Below, in pieces: positions 5,975 through 13,817 of a stretch of DNA of 26,156 bases. Under the pieces are notes generated by a model. The model worked only from the letters and a program-made list of their open reading frames with translations. It was not told the origin of the DNA and did not search any database. Positions within the stretch are counted from its first letter, which is position 1. Each line of letters opens with the position of its first letter. This DNA is from a virus. The stretch covers positions 1 through 26,156 of IMG/VR virus record IMGVR_UViG_3300032246_002234; one strand, 5' to 3'. The position numbers and the translations under genes are program-made.

Positions 5975-8407
5975 TTATGCTGTCAAGTCGCCCATTACCA
6001 CGAAGGTATTTGCTGCTCGCTTTAAAATTGTTGCTGATGACCACTGTGCACGTAACTTTAGGCCAGGGGTTGCGTTTACTGTTACACCTGAACCACCAGA
6101 AATTGTTACCTGTGATGAACCAGTTTGAAGGATATCAACGGTTGCTCCAATAGGCCAGAATGAGTTATCTGCTGGAATTGATAGTGTTCCACCATTTGAC
6201 ATTTCACGAATGTTGTTAACATCTGCAGAAACAAGTGTGTGTGATCCACTCATTGTATTAATAACTGCTGCATTATCTGCCTTTGTAGCCAAAGTTGTTG
6301 AAAGTGCAGTTCCATTAAGTGTTACAGAGGATGTTGCAGGTAGTGCAACTGTTCCTGTAAAAGTAGGTGATTCAAGATTTGCCTTCAAGCCTAGGCTTGT
6401 TGAAAGTCCTGAGATCTTAGACTGTGCGATTGCTGCTGAAGCATTTATATCTGCATCAACAATTGTTCCATCTACAATCATGTCTGATGTAATGGCACCA
6501 GTTCCAATTGAAAGTGTTGAACCAGACTTAGTAATACCAGCACCTGCAGTTACTGCTTCAGAAGCATTAAACTGTGTGTAGTTAACATTTGTAGTTCCAA
6601 GTGTAATTGTTCCTGTTGTGCTTACAAGGAAACCCTTAGAACCATTTGTTGTTCCAGAAGTTACAAAACAGAAATCTCCTGTTGCAAGTTCTCCTGATGG
6701 GTTATTATCAGCATCTGCTGCACGAGTTAATACCCAAGGTGTAGAACCAGAACCAACTGTAGTTAATGTATAAATACCATTTTGTGTTGCTGTTGTTTGA
6801 TCTTTAATAAGAATTCTATCTCCAACAGACCATGATGAAACTCCGTCTAGAGTAGTAAATGCACGGTTGGTATCAGCAGTAAGAGTTGCACCAAAACCAT
6901 TTGTACCATTGCTATAGTTAGCGGATAGGTTTGCTGTAGTTGTTGCTCTTACTGCTTGATGGAAGTTAATTCCAGCAGAAATACCATCTACATATGCCTT
7001 TGTTGCTGCATGAAGATCTGATGTAGGTGCACCTGAAAGTGTAAGTGCTCCTGTCATTGTTCCGCCAGCAAGGTTTAGTTTAAGATCATTTGCTGTTGTT
7101 ACAAATGCTGTAGTTGCAACTTGAGTAGTGCTTGTATTTGCTGTTGCTGTAGGTGCTGTAGGTGTACCAGTCAATGCTGGTGAAGCAAGTGGAGCGAATC
7201 CTGAAATACTTGCACCTGCTGGTATTGTTACTGTACCTGTAAATGTTGGGGAGGCAATATTAGCCTTCAAAGCGATTGCTGTTGCAGATGTTGAGATTGC
7301 ATCTGTCTTTGCATTATCTGCATATGACTTTGTTGCAAGATCTGCTGTATTTGCAATGCCGTGAACATTTGTAGAAGCACCCTGATGAGTTTCTGATGTT
7401 GTTGCTTTTGTTTTTAATGTAGCAATATCAGATTCAGCAGTAGTTACTTTGCCATTTGTAGTATTTAATGATGTAGTTAGTGATGTTGCACCTGATTGCA
7501 ATGAAGCAATAGATGTATCATGGTTATCAAGTCTTGTTCCAAGACCAGCAACTGATGTAGTTAGTGATGATGCGCTAGACTGTAATGTTGAAAGAGTTGT
7601 ATCGTTATTATCAATTCGTGTGTCAAGTTCAACAGTTAGTGTTTCTAATGCTGTTATATCTGCTTCTGCACCGCTAATTCTTGTTGTAAGTCCAGTAATT
7701 GCAGTGTTTTGTGTTGTATTTGTTGAATTGATTGTTGATACTGATGCCTGCAAACCAGTAATTGTAGATTCTGCAGTATCAACTCTTGAATTAGTTGTTG
7801 TCAAGTTGCCATCTAATGTACCTACATTTGCAGAAACTGTAGCAATCAAAGTTTCTAGTTCTGTTTTTGCTGTTGCAATATTTTCTTTAGCAAAGTGTGT
7901 TGTTGCTGCTTTTGAACTATTGTCTGTTAAAGCAACTTCTGGAAGTGAAACCACTCCTGTAAATGTTGGATTTGATCTTGGTGCTCTTAAATCTAAGGCA
8001 GCAGAAACACTATCTGCGTATCCTGGATTATTATTAAATGCTGCAGCAATTTCATTGAGAGTATTTAGTGTTTCTGGTGCTCCCCCAACAAGTTCAGCCA
8101 TTCTTGTATTAATATGATCTTGAATATAGTCTTGAGGTAGTTGAGATGTTGGAAGAATTCCATTTGCATCAAGTGATGCAACACCATTTGCTATACCCTT
8201 TTGAGTATCTTTAATAAAGCCCTGAGTGTCAATATCTAGTGCATCAAGGTTAAGAAAATAATTAAGGGCAGACCATACGCTGACTCCATCACCAATCTTA
8301 AACTTATTAGTGTTGGTTTCAAAACCAATTTCACCAGCAGCAAGTACTGGGTCTGCATTTGTCCATTGTGTAGAAGTTCCTCTACGCTGTTGCATTCTTG
8401 TTGTCAT
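5975..8407 (-). CDS. Long tail fibre / receptor-binding protein (810 aa)
   Basis: Residues 1-50 match the N-terminal beta domain of the major tropism determinant (Mtd_N) type: QQRRGTSTQWT, AAGEIGFETNTNKFKIGDG and VWSALNYF. Residues 60-330 are Thr/Ser/Asn-rich with a regular heptad pattern (TRIDNNDTTLSTLQSSASSL), a trimeric coiled-coil shaft. Several APLASPALTGTP/SPTFTGTV tail-fibre repeats follow at about 385-430 and 660. A domain widespread in phage fibres lies at about 480-610 (HQAVRATTTANLSANYSNG through SVGDRILIKDQTTATQNGIY to FCFVTSGTTNGSKGF). The last 65 residues form a beta domain ending VVMGDLTA, which recurs in the 210-aa protein at 18223-18855. The start has GGAGGAG 8 nt upstream. 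Probably a virion-attached trimeric fibre; the receptor is unknown. Confidence 0.88.
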   Translation of the reverse strand: MTTRMQQRRGTSTQWTNADPVLAAGEIGFETNTNKFKIGDGVSVWSALNYFLNLDALDIDTQGFIKDTQKGIANGVASLDANGILPTSQLPQDYIQDHINTRMAELVGGAPETLNTLNEIAAAFNNNPGYADSVSAALDLRAPRSNPTFTGVVSLPEVALTDNSSKAATTHFAKENIATAKTELETLIATVSANVGTLDGNLTTTNSRVDTAESTITGLQASVSTINSTNTTQNTAITGLTTRISGAEADITALETLTVELDTRIDNNDTTLSTLQSSASSLTTSVAGLGTRLDNHDTSIASLQSGATSLTTSLNTTNGKVTTAESDIATLKTKATTSETHQGASTNVHGIANTADLATKSYADNAKTDAISTSATAIALKANIASPTFTGTVTIPAGASISGFAPLASPALTGTPTAPTATANTSTTQVATTAFVTTANDLKLNLAGGTMTGALTLSGAPTSDLHAATKAYVDGISAGINFHQAVRATTTANLSANYSNGTNGFGATLTADTNRAFTTLDGVSSWSVGDRILIKDQTTATQNGIYTLTTVGSGSTPWVLTRAADADNNPSGELATGDFCFVTSGTTNGSKGFLVSTTGTITLGTTNVNYTQFNASEAVTAGAGITKSGSTLSIGTGAITSDMIVDGTIVDADINASAAIAQSKISGLSTSLGLKANLESPTFTGTVALPATSSVTLNGTALSTTLATKADNAAVINTMSGSHTLVSADVNNIREMSNGGTLSIPADNSFWPIGATVDILQTGSSQVTISGGSGVTVNATPGLKLRAQWSSATILKRAANTFVVMGDLTA

Positions 8408-8409
8408 AA

Positions 8410-8463
8410 TTATTTCTCCTCCGTACGGGCTGCGTACTCTTTAATATTTTTAAAATTTTTCAT
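8410..8463 (-). CDS. Candidate 17-aa leader ORF before the 810-aa fibre gene
   Basis: ATG at 8463, product MKNFKNIKEYAARTEEK, stopping 2 nt before the fibre ATG. GGGGGAG lies 9 nt upstream of its ATG, inside the end of the preceding fibre gene. The last codons contain GGAGGAG, the Shine-Dalgarno of the fibre gene, and a GTACG-CAGCC-CGTAC hairpin just before it. Ribosomes on this ORF would open that hairpin, so it may couple the two fibre genes. Too short to be sure. Confidence 0.3.
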   Translation of the reverse strand: MKNFKNIKEYAARTEEK

Positions 8464-8467
8464 TGGC

Positions 8468-9670
8468 TTACACTCCCCCGCCATCAAGAACGAGATTTAG
8501 TGATCCAATATTGTTAAATACAGACTGTACAAAAGCAGTTGTTGCTAATTGTGTGCTGTTTGTTGAATAAGAGGCTGTTGGCGCTGTTGGTGTACCAGTA
8601 AGTGCTGGTGAAGCAAGCGGTGCCTTAGCATCTAGTGCTGTTTGAGTAGCAGTAGAAACTGGCTTTGCAGAATCTGCTGTATTATCTACAGAACCTAGTC
8701 CTACCATTGACTTTGTAATTCCTGAAACAGTTCCAGTAAATGTAGGTGAAGCAAGCGGTGCCTTAAGTGCTACATTTGAAATTGTTTCGTATGTTGATGC
8801 TGCTGTTGCAGAAGCAAGTTTTGCATCCAATGCTGCCTGAGTTGCTGTAGATACTGGCTTGTTAGCATCAGAAGTGTTGTCTACATTTCCAAGACCAACC
8901 ATTGCTGATGTGATACCAGAAACTGTACCAGTAAATGTTGGATTAGCAGAAGGTGCTTTTGTTCCAACAAGAGTAGCAAGAGTTGAGGCTGTGCTTTCAT
9001 CTGCTGTAAGAGCATCTGCAAGTTCTTTAAGTGTATCAAGGGCAGCAGGTGCTGCATTAACTACACCTGCAACTGCAGTTGTGATTGCTGAATCTCGTGC
9101 TGTTGCTTCGGCTGCTACCTTTGAGGTGGCATCTGCTGCAGCAGTTGCGATTGCAGCAGTTACTGCATTTGCTCGTGCTGTTGCTTCTGCTGCAACTTTT
9201 GAAGTAGCGTCTGTTGCTGCTGTGGTAATTGCTTCTGATTTAGCAGTTGCAATTGCTGTAGCCTGAGCAGTTGATACTGGCTTTGCAGAATCTGCTGTAT
9301 TATCAACTGATCCTAAGCCAACCATAGACTTAGTTACACCAGATACTGTTCCAGTAAATGTAGGTGATGCTAGTGGAGCCTTCAGCGCAAGACTATTTGT
9401 CATTGTTGTAACAAAATTTGCGTCATCGCCAAGTGCTGCTGCTAGTTCATTAAGGGTATTGAGTAGATCAGGAGCACCATCAATTAGGTCTGCTAGTGCT
9501 GCTGCAGCATCTGCAGTGAAGTAAATAAGGTCTGCCCAGCGATTAATCCCGTCACCAATTTTAAATTTATTTGTATCAATTTCAAAGCCAATTTCGGCTG
9601 CTGAAAGAATTGGGTTTGCTGCAGTCCATTGTGCTGCAGTACCTCTACGCTGTTGTTGTCTTACTGCCAT
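8468..9670 (-). CDS. Tail fibre protein with Mtd-type N-terminus and three copies of a fibre repeat
   Basis: 400 aa. Residues 1-51 are an Mtd_N-like attachment domain (QQQRRGTAAQWT, SAAEIGFEIDTNKFKIGDG) closely similar to that of the neighbouring 810-aa fibre. Three copies of a 40-residue unit follow (96-135, 236-275, 302-341; core SPTFTGTVSG and SMVGLGSVDNT), separated by Ala/Thr-rich helical stretches such as ATSKVAAEATAR, probably coiled coil. A GAPDLLNTLNELAAAL motif at 65-80 recurs at 206-222 and in two other fibres. The tip is short and ends LNLVLDGGGV, a glycine-rich end seen in phage fibre tips. The start has GAGGAGGAA upstream. It is the shorter partner of the 810-aa fibre. Confidence 0.87.
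   Translation of the reverse strand: MAVRQQQRRGTAAQWTAANPILSAAEIGFEIDTNKFKIGDGINRWADLIYFTADAAAALADLIDGAPDLLNTLNELAAALGDDANFVTTMTNSLALKAPLASPTFTGTVSGVTKSMVGLGSVDNTADSAKPVSTAQATAIATAKSEAITTAATDATSKVAAEATARANAVTAAIATAAADATSKVAAEATARDSAITTAVAGVVNAAPAALDTLKELADALTADESTASTLATLVGTKAPSANPTFTGTVSGITSAMVGLGNVDNTSDANKPVSTATQAALDAKLASATAASTYETISNVALKAPLASPTFTGTVSGITKSMVGLGSVDNTADSAKPVSTATQTALDAKAPLASPALTGTPTAPTASYSTNSTQLATTAFVQSVFNNIGSLNLVLDGGGV
8648..9385 (-). repeat. Three copies of a 120-bp fibre repeat
   Basis: Units at 9266-9385, 8846-8965 and 8648-8767 encode LKAPLASPTFTGTVSGVTKS-type modules. The first and third are almost identical in protein (SMVGLGSVDNTADSAKPVST), and their DNA shares long runs, for example around ACTGGCTTTGCAGAATCTGC. 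They are likely sites for unequal recombination and fibre length change. Confidence 0.8.
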
Positions 9671-9707
9671 TTACTTCCTCCTCATGGGGGTTGCCCATAT
9701 GTATCTT

Positions 9708-9716
9708 ATTATAACA
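9708..9716 (-). promoter_or_regulatory. Extended -10 promoter before the 400-aa fibre gene
   Basis: TGTTATAAT on the minus strand, about 37 nt before the ATG at 9670. Unlike most promoters here it leaves room for a leader with a strong Shine-Dalgarno (GAGGAGGAA). Confidence 0.5.
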
Positions 9717-9724
9717 TCAATTTA

Positions 9725-10174
9725 TTAATTGAAATTATCTACTGCTAATCCACCATCTATTGTAGATGTGAAAATTGTGTCTGATGCATTTCCAGAATCT
9801 GTACTTGAAGTCATTGGGCTATCTGGAAAACCAGACTCAACGAACATACTTACAATAAGTCCTGTTCCATCAATTGCTGTATCGTGAATGTGCTGTGGGA
9901 TGTTGTGTGTATCATCAAGAGTTGCTTGTGTGTACCAAGATCCATTGTAATAAAAGTTAACTCTATTTGTTAAAGTATCTAACCATTGTGTACCATTGGT
10001 TGGTGAAGAGGGAGCAGTGTCGCCTACAGCCATTGATCTTGAATCAACATATTCTTTAGTTGCTGCATGTGCATTGAGAGTTGGGACTCCTACTGTTACT
10101 GCATCTCCAAATGTACCGCCGTTTGCTACGACTAATCCATTTTTGACTTTGAAGTCTTTATCAACTGTTGCCAT
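9725..10174 (-). CDS. Short tail fibre-like protein (149 aa)
   Basis: The N-terminus MATVDKDFKVKNGLVVANGG is the same attachment motif as in the next fibre (10241-12028). It is followed by a HAATKEYVDSRS linker typical of fibre shafts (38-48), then a small beta module with APSSPTNGTQWLDT, NFYYNGSWY and a His-rich turn HNIPQHIHD at about 90-98. The C-terminal third is Ser/Thr/Asp/Gly-rich. The NGTQWLDT and YYNGSWY pieces also occur in the tail proteins at 18223 and 18967 as GALWVDS and YYNGTWR. The start has GGGGAG upstream. Probably a short trimeric fibre or adaptor. Confidence 0.8.
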   Translation of the reverse strand: MATVDKDFKVKNGLVVANGGTFGDAVTVGVPTLNAHAATKEYVDSRSMAVGDTAPSSPTNGTQWLDTLTNRVNFYYNGSWYTQATLDDTHNIPQHIHDTAIDGTGLIVSMFVESGFPDSPMTSSTDSGNASDTIFTSTIDGGLAVDNFN

Positions 10175-10202
10175 TTATTTCTCCCCTGTACCACATTTTT
10201 TG

Positions 10203-10227
10203 TGGGGGATTTTGAAAGGATCCCCCA
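10203..10227. other. GC-rich hairpin between two fibre genes
   Basis: TGGGGGAT (10203-10210) and ATCCCCCA (10220-10227) form a perfect 8-bp stem with a 9-nt loop, in an otherwise AT-rich gap after the stop of the 595-aa fibre. No T tract follows in either direction, so it is not a standard terminator. It could protect the mRNA 3' end or moderate read-through into the 149-aa gene. Confidence 0.5.
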
Positions 10228-10240
10228 AACCTTTAATTAA

Positions 10241-12028
10241 TTACTTAAGTAGTGTTCCCATAACAGTAACTGTTGAGTTATTGTTAGCAGTTGTTACTAG
10301 AAGTTGTACGTTTGATCCTGAAATACCTGCTGAAATTGATGATGCTGAACCATTAGTTCCAACAATTCCGTATTCAGTGATTGCAATATTGTCTGAAGTA
10401 TCAAGTGTCAAAAGAACCTTTGAAATTTCAGTGTGTGTTCCGTAGGCAACCTTTACAAGGTATTCTGCTGAACGGTAGTCAGCCTTTGCAAAAGCATGTG
10501 CTGTCTGAACTCCTGCTGTTGGTGCTGAAAGAGTTGCAGCAACTTGCTTGGCAACTGAATTCAAATCAACTGATGTGAAGTTTGGAACAACTGCTTGTAC
10601 AGCAGATACTGCACGAGCATTTGTAAAGTAAAGGTTTGTGCCTTCTGCAAGATCAGATGTTGTAGAATCTGCTACACCGTTTTCTGCGGTAATAGTAAGT
10701 CCTGCACCTGTTCCTGTAATTGTTATATTAGTCTTTGTAGCACCAGTCAAAAGATCTGCTGCTGAAGCCTTAGCACGAGCATCTGTAAAGTACTTATTTG
10801 ATGTACCCTCTTCAATTGCATCTGTGTTAATTGCATCTACTGCTGATGTAATTGCAGAGTTGCGATTTGAAACCTCTGTTGAGATTGCACTTGAGATAGC
10901 GCTATTGCGGTTTGAAACTTCTGTTGAAATCGCAGTTGAAATTGCTGAGTTGCGATTTGAAACTTCAGTTCCAATTGCTGAGTCTGTATAATCATTAGCA
11001 TTTGATTCTGCCTGACCTGCTTTTGTAGTAGCATCTGATGCTGCTGCTGAAACTGCATTTGTATATGCATTTCCAGAAACTGTATCTGCATATGACTTAG
11101 CATTATTCTCTGCTGTTGTAGCATATCCTTGTGCTGCTGTATCAAGGCCAGAAATTTCTGAATCTACATATGTTGTGTCAGCCTTTGTTGCAACCAAGTT
11201 AGCAACATCTGTTGCATAATTTGGATTATCAGCAATTGCAGCAGCCAATTCATTAAGTGTATCAAGAAGTGCTGGTGCTGAATCTACAAGAGCAGCAATC
11301 TCTCCATCTGTGTATGAATTAGCAGAAGAAATTGCCTCTGATTTAGCAGTTGAGATAGCACTATTTCTATTTGTAACTTCTGTTGAAATTGCAGAAGAAA
11401 TTGCTGAGTTACGGTTTGTAACTTCAGAAGAAATTGCAGAATCTGTATATCCCTCAGATGTTGAAATTGCTTCACCCTTAGCAGTTGAAATTGCTGAGTT
11501 GCGATTTGTAACTTCAGTTGAGATTGCTGAATCTGTATATCCGTTTGAAGATGAAATTGCTTCACCCTTAGCAGTTGCAATTGCGCTATTGCGGTTTGTA
11601 ACTTCTGTTGATATTTTTCCGTCTGTATAAGTTGCTGCATTTGCTTGTGCGCTTGTTGCTGCTCCTGCTGCATCGTATGCAGCATTAGTTGCATCAAGTG
11701 CTCTCTGGTTTGTGAAGTAAAGGTTTGAACCTTCTGAGATTTCTGTTGTTGTGTGACCTGAAAGGCTATCAACTGTTGCAGCCTGACCATCAAGATCTCC
11801 AACAAAAAGATCTGCTGTAATTGTTCCTGCAGCAAAATCTCCGTCTCCATCACGCTTTACAACTGTATTTGGTGTGTTAGCAGATGTTGCTGTACCACCA
11901 ATAAGATTAACAATGTAATCTTGATCTGCTGTTTTCTTTGTAAGAACGTCAAAACCGTTAACTGTCGCTGTTGTACCTTCAACGATAAGGCCACTCTTAA
12001 TTTTAAAATCTTTATTTACTGTTGCCAT
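10241..12028 (-). CDS. Long coiled-coil tail fibre (595 aa)
   Basis: The N-terminal motif MATVNKDFKIKSGLIVEGTT marks a conserved fibre-attachment segment. Residues about 75-125 hold a GDLDGQAATVDSLSG and TTEISEGSNLYFTNQRA fibre module, repeated near 430-465 as SNKYFTDARA and GTNLYFTNARA. Between them lie many helical repeats of the form ISTEVTNRNSAISTAKGEAI interleaved with GYTDSAIS, a long trimeric coiled coil. A DSAPALLDTLNELAAAI module sits in the middle. The C-terminal 100 residues form a beta domain (AEYLVKVAYGTHTEIS, IAITEYGIVGTNG, VTVMGTLLK) that resembles the C-terminus of the 148-aa protein just upstream. The start has AAGGAG upstream. Confidence 0.87.
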   Translation of the reverse strand: MATVNKDFKIKSGLIVEGTTATVNGFDVLTKKTADQDYIVNLIGGTATSANTPNTVVKRDGDGDFAAGTITADLFVGDLDGQAATVDSLSGHTTTEISEGSNLYFTNQRALDATNAAYDAAGAATSAQANAATYTDGKISTEVTNRNSAIATAKGEAISSSNGYTDSAISTEVTNRNSAISTAKGEAISTSEGYTDSAISSEVTNRNSAISSAISTEVTNRNSAISTAKSEAISSANSYTDGEIAALVDSAPALLDTLNELAAAIADNPNYATDVANLVATKADTTYVDSEISGLDTAAQGYATTAENNAKSYADTVSGNAYTNAVSAAASDATTKAGQAESNANDYTDSAIGTEVSNRNSAISTAISTEVSNRNSAISSAISTEVSNRNSAITSAVDAINTDAIEEGTSNKYFTDARAKASAADLLTGATKTNITITGTGAGLTITAENGVADSTTSDLAEGTNLYFTNARAVSAVQAVVPNFTSVDLNSVAKQVAATLSAPTAGVQTAHAFAKADYRSAEYLVKVAYGTHTEISKVLLTLDTSDNIAITEYGIVGTNGSASSISAGISGSNVQLLVTTANNNSTVTVMGTLLK

Positions 12029-12045
12029 TTTTTATATCTCCTTAT

Positions 12046-12492
12046 TTATGCCTTAAGTCCCATACGTGCATAACGTACAGTGACTGGCTTGATCGCAGGG
12101 TCTGGAGTGACTGTTAAAGCCACGGTATTTCCAGTGCGAGAGACATTAATGGTGCCAATATTCCCATCATTGTCGATAGTGCCATATTCGCTGACAGACA
12201 CATCTTGTCCATCAACTAAAATTGTTAATTCGGTAGCATAGAACTTATTGTCCCCTGCAGAGGTCTTTGATATTGAAACAATATACTTAACCATACGCCA
12301 AACTGTGGCATCAAAGTTATCAACTACAGTTACATTCTCAATACCATTGATTGTATTTTCATTATTACCTGCTGAACCCAAATCTGTTGACTGAGCAACA
12401 AGGGTATCAATTAAATCTACATAATTTTCTTGAGTTGGTCTATCACCTGTTTGAAATAGACTCTTTACTCCTGGAACTGATATTTTAGCCAT
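12046..12492 (-). CDS. Small tail protein sharing the fibre C-terminal beta domain (148 aa)
   Basis: Residues 1-40 (VKSLFQTGDRPTQENYVDLI) match a segment common at the start of phage tail and baseplate proteins. Residues 60-148 form a beta domain (WRMVKYIVSISKTSAGDNKF, VSEYGTIDNDGNIGTINVS, VTVRYARMGLKA) homologous in pattern to the C-terminus of the 595-aa fibre (EYG-x-I-x-x-x-G core). Start ATG at 12492 lies 6 nt after a TATAAT box, predicting a leaderless mRNA; there is no Shine-Dalgarno. It could cap or trimerise with the long fibre. Confidence 0.75.
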   Translation of the reverse strand: MAKISVPGVKSLFQTGDRPTQENYVDLIDTLVAQSTDLGSAGNNENTINGIENVTVVDNFDATVWRMVKYIVSISKTSAGDNKFYATELTILVDGQDVSVSEYGTIDNDGNIGTINVSRTGNTVALTVTPDPAIKPVTVRYARMGLKA

Positions 12493-12498
12493 GTGGTA

Positions 12499-12507
12499 AT
12501 TATAACA
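12499..12507 (-). promoter_or_regulatory. Leaderless-type promoter (TGTTATAAT, 6 nt to ATG)
   Basis: Extended -10 on the minus strand. Transcription would start at or within a base or two of the ATG at 12492. Confidence 0.6.
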
Positions 12508-12526
12508 CCCCTTTTTATTTATTTAA

Positions 12527-12748
12527 TTAGAGAATATAGTTGCTATATCCAATAACCTGTAGCGGAATTGCTGGAATCATCCCACGAACATCTTGAATTT
12601 GAACTGCTGAAAATTTTACACGGAACGGAAGAATTTCTCTTACTTCAACTAATCTCTGAGGATCTTTTATTGTTGTTATTGAATAATTAAATGGTTTTAT
12701 TGATTTAGTTTTATGATTTAATTCATCTATTATTATTGCTGTTGCCAT
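12527..12748 (-). CDS. 73-aa protein, unknown, tail-module
   Basis: Coupled to the upstream gene by TAATG. The sequence MATAIIIDELNHKTKSIKPF then ITTIKDPQRLVEVREILPFRVKF and GMIPAIPLQVIGYSNYIL suggests a compact alpha/beta or all-beta fold. In order it occupies the same slot as the 29-aa gene after the similar BppU-like protein at 23117-23500; the two may be functionally matched although similarity is not evident. No family recognised. Confidence 0.65.
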   Translation of the reverse strand: MATAIIIDELNHKTKSIKPFNYSITTIKDPQRLVEVREILPFRVKFSAVQIQDVRGMIPAIPLQVIGYSNYIL

Positions 12749-13146
12749 TAATCTGTTACATCTTCAAGTATCTTCATGCTACCCTGGCAAACAGTCCAAA
12801 CTCTTGTTGAGTCAGATAACTGGATGTCAAAAATGTCTCCTGTTTGAAGTTGTACTGATTGTGCTGCTGTAAGCCAAACTGTAAATTCTCCAATTAAATC
12901 ATCATCATCTTTTCTTGGATGTAAATGCATAATAAATTCAGCATCATCTGTAATAACTCCAGGAGTTGAGTTTGGTCTTTTCATTTTCATAGTAATTTCC
13001 CAGTCAGGGATATTTAGTGGCTGCTTAGCATCATCTGTTGCATATACCTTGAAACCAGAAGTATCTCCACGAACGACAGTCCAAAGAACAGTAGGTGGTT
13101 TATTTCCTATATCGTATGATGATTGAGATCCTCTTGTAGTTGCCAT
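12748..13146 (-). CDS. BppU-like N-terminal-domain tail protein (paralogue 1)
   Basis: 132 aa. The core LWTVVRGDTSGFKVYATDD with a later FTVWLTAAQSVQL and SDSTRVWTVCQGSMKIL reads as a small beta-sandwich of the kind found in baseplate upper proteins (KGDT motif, then an Ig-like domain). A second copy is at 23117-23500 (KWNVVRGDTSPLRVEF) and a more distant one at 19973-20347 (YYKGDTYEFRIYP). It lies next to fibre genes and probably connects fibres to the baseplate. Leaderless start at 13146. Confidence 0.72.
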   Translation of the reverse strand: MATTRGSQSSYDIGNKPPTVLWTVVRGDTSGFKVYATDDAKQPLNIPDWEITMKMKRPNSTPGVITDDAEFIMHLHPRKDDDDLIGEFTVWLTAAQSVQLQTGDIFDIQLSDSTRVWTVCQGSMKILEDVTD

Positions 13147-13152
13147 TTATTT

Positions 13153-13161
13153 ATTATACCA
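13153..13161 (-). promoter_or_regulatory. Leaderless-type promoter (TGGTATAAT, 6 nt to ATG)
   Basis: A perfect extended -10 immediately after the stop of the 176-aa gene, with exactly six bases (AAATAA) to the ATG at 13146. Confidence 0.65.
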
Positions 13162-13164
13162 CTC

Positions 13165-13695
13165 TTAAGAAAGTCCGTCTTTGAGTGCTTGCCAAGTACC
13201 GTTGCCTTTTGCCTGAACAATTAAAATCCCATTTGTTCCTGTGGCTGCAACAACACCAACGGCTGTTGCATTTCCAGTTAAAGGTCTTGTTCCAGTTAAG
13301 CCACCTGTTGGAGCAATGTACACTGGATTTCCATTTGTAAAATTTCCAGAACTTAAATTAATATTTTCCATTACACCTGCAACAACAACAATTCCTTGAG
13401 CATTATTTGCTAGTGGCTGTTTCAATAAACCTAAAATTGGACCAACTGTTGATTGAGTTGCATAAGATATTTCTGGTTTAGTAGAATAACCAGTTATATA
13501 AACAGGAACACCTGATGCAAGATACTGACCACTTTTATTAATAACACTTATTTGAAATGCAGATATTCCTAGTGGTGGTAAAACAATCTTTAATCTGTCA
13601 GCGAGTGCTTCGATGTCCTTGTGAACATTTACTGGATCTTCTGCTATTGGAAACGGTAGATTAAATACTCCGTCGTTTGTATTACCTGATGCCAT
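13165..13695 (-). CDS. Beta-rich virion protein (176 aa)
   Basis: Residues 1-40 hold a short N-terminal extension with a helix (NVHKDIEALADRLKIVLPPL). The rest is a string of short strands with Gly/Asn turns: VPVYITGYSTKPEISYA, GIVVVAGVMENINL, GNPVYIAPTGGLTGTRPL, AVGVVAATGTNGILIVQA. The rhythm (VY-x-x-x-G-G-L-T-x-x-P, then VG-x-V-x-x-x-G-x-x-x-V) resembles the DUF2190-like beta fold of capsid-decorating or tail proteins. It is the first gene of the leftward fibre operon, reading away from the lysis gene, and has a leaderless start. Confidence 0.72.
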   Translation of the reverse strand: MASGNTNDGVFNLPFPIAEDPVNVHKDIEALADRLKIVLPPLGISAFQISVINKSGQYLASGVPVYITGYSTKPEISYATQSTVGPILGLLKQPLANNAQGIVVVAGVMENINLSSGNFTNGNPVYIAPTGGLTGTRPLTGNATAVGVVAATGTNGILIVQAKGNGTWQALKDGLS

Positions 13696-13703
13696 AATGA
13701 TTA

Positions 13704-13712
13704 ATTATACCA
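13704..13712 (-). promoter_or_regulatory. Leaderless-type promoter of the central fibre operon (TGGTATAAT, 8 nt to ATG)
   Basis: Minus-strand extended -10. It sits back-to-back with the rightward lysis promoter, whose -35 starts at 13740, so the two divergent units share a 120-bp control region. Confidence 0.6.
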
Positions 13713-13739
13713 CTTTTAAATTTTTAAATCCCGCTTGAT

Positions 13740-13769
13740 TTGACAAATTTTGTAAAATTATGTTATACT
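13740..13769 (+). promoter_or_regulatory. Consensus promoter of the lysis gene
   Basis: TTGACA at 13740-13745, an 18-nt spacer ending in TGT, and TATACT at 13764-13769. This is one of only two full -35/-10 promoters visible; both are on the plus strand. The expected start of transcription is near 13776. Confidence 0.75.
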
Positions 13770-13779
13770 TAGTAGTAAC

Positions 13780-13798
13780 AACCCTGAAAAGGGTTTTT
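13780..13798 (+). terminator. Terminator-like 5' hairpin with GAAA loop
   Basis: AACCCT (13780-13785), GAAA loop, AGGGTT (13790-13795), then TTT. It lies within the first 25 nt of the predicted lysis transcript and before the Shine-Dalgarno AAGGAGG at 13806-13812. It may stabilise the 5' end or act as a weak attenuator. Confidence 0.45.
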
Positions 13799-13817
13799 CG
13801 TTTCTAAGGAGGAACAG

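Noticed and set aside
7449-8117. Long open frame on the plus strand opposite the 810-aa fibre
   Set aside because: It is a by-product of the Thr/Ser/Ala-rich codons of the fibre on the other strand; its product is low-complexity Val/Ser/Ala with no Shine-Dalgarno or family likeness. The same holds for the plus-strand frames at 6210-6581, 8859-9266, 10638-10991 and 11310-11630.
5975-9670. A complete diversity-generating retroelement
   Set aside because: Only Mtd-type N-termini are present; no reverse transcriptase, accessory protein or template repeat is visible in the window.
10203-10227. Rho-independent terminator between the 595-aa and 149-aa fibre genes
   Set aside because: The stem is strong but no T tract follows it on either strand, so it is listed only as a hairpin.
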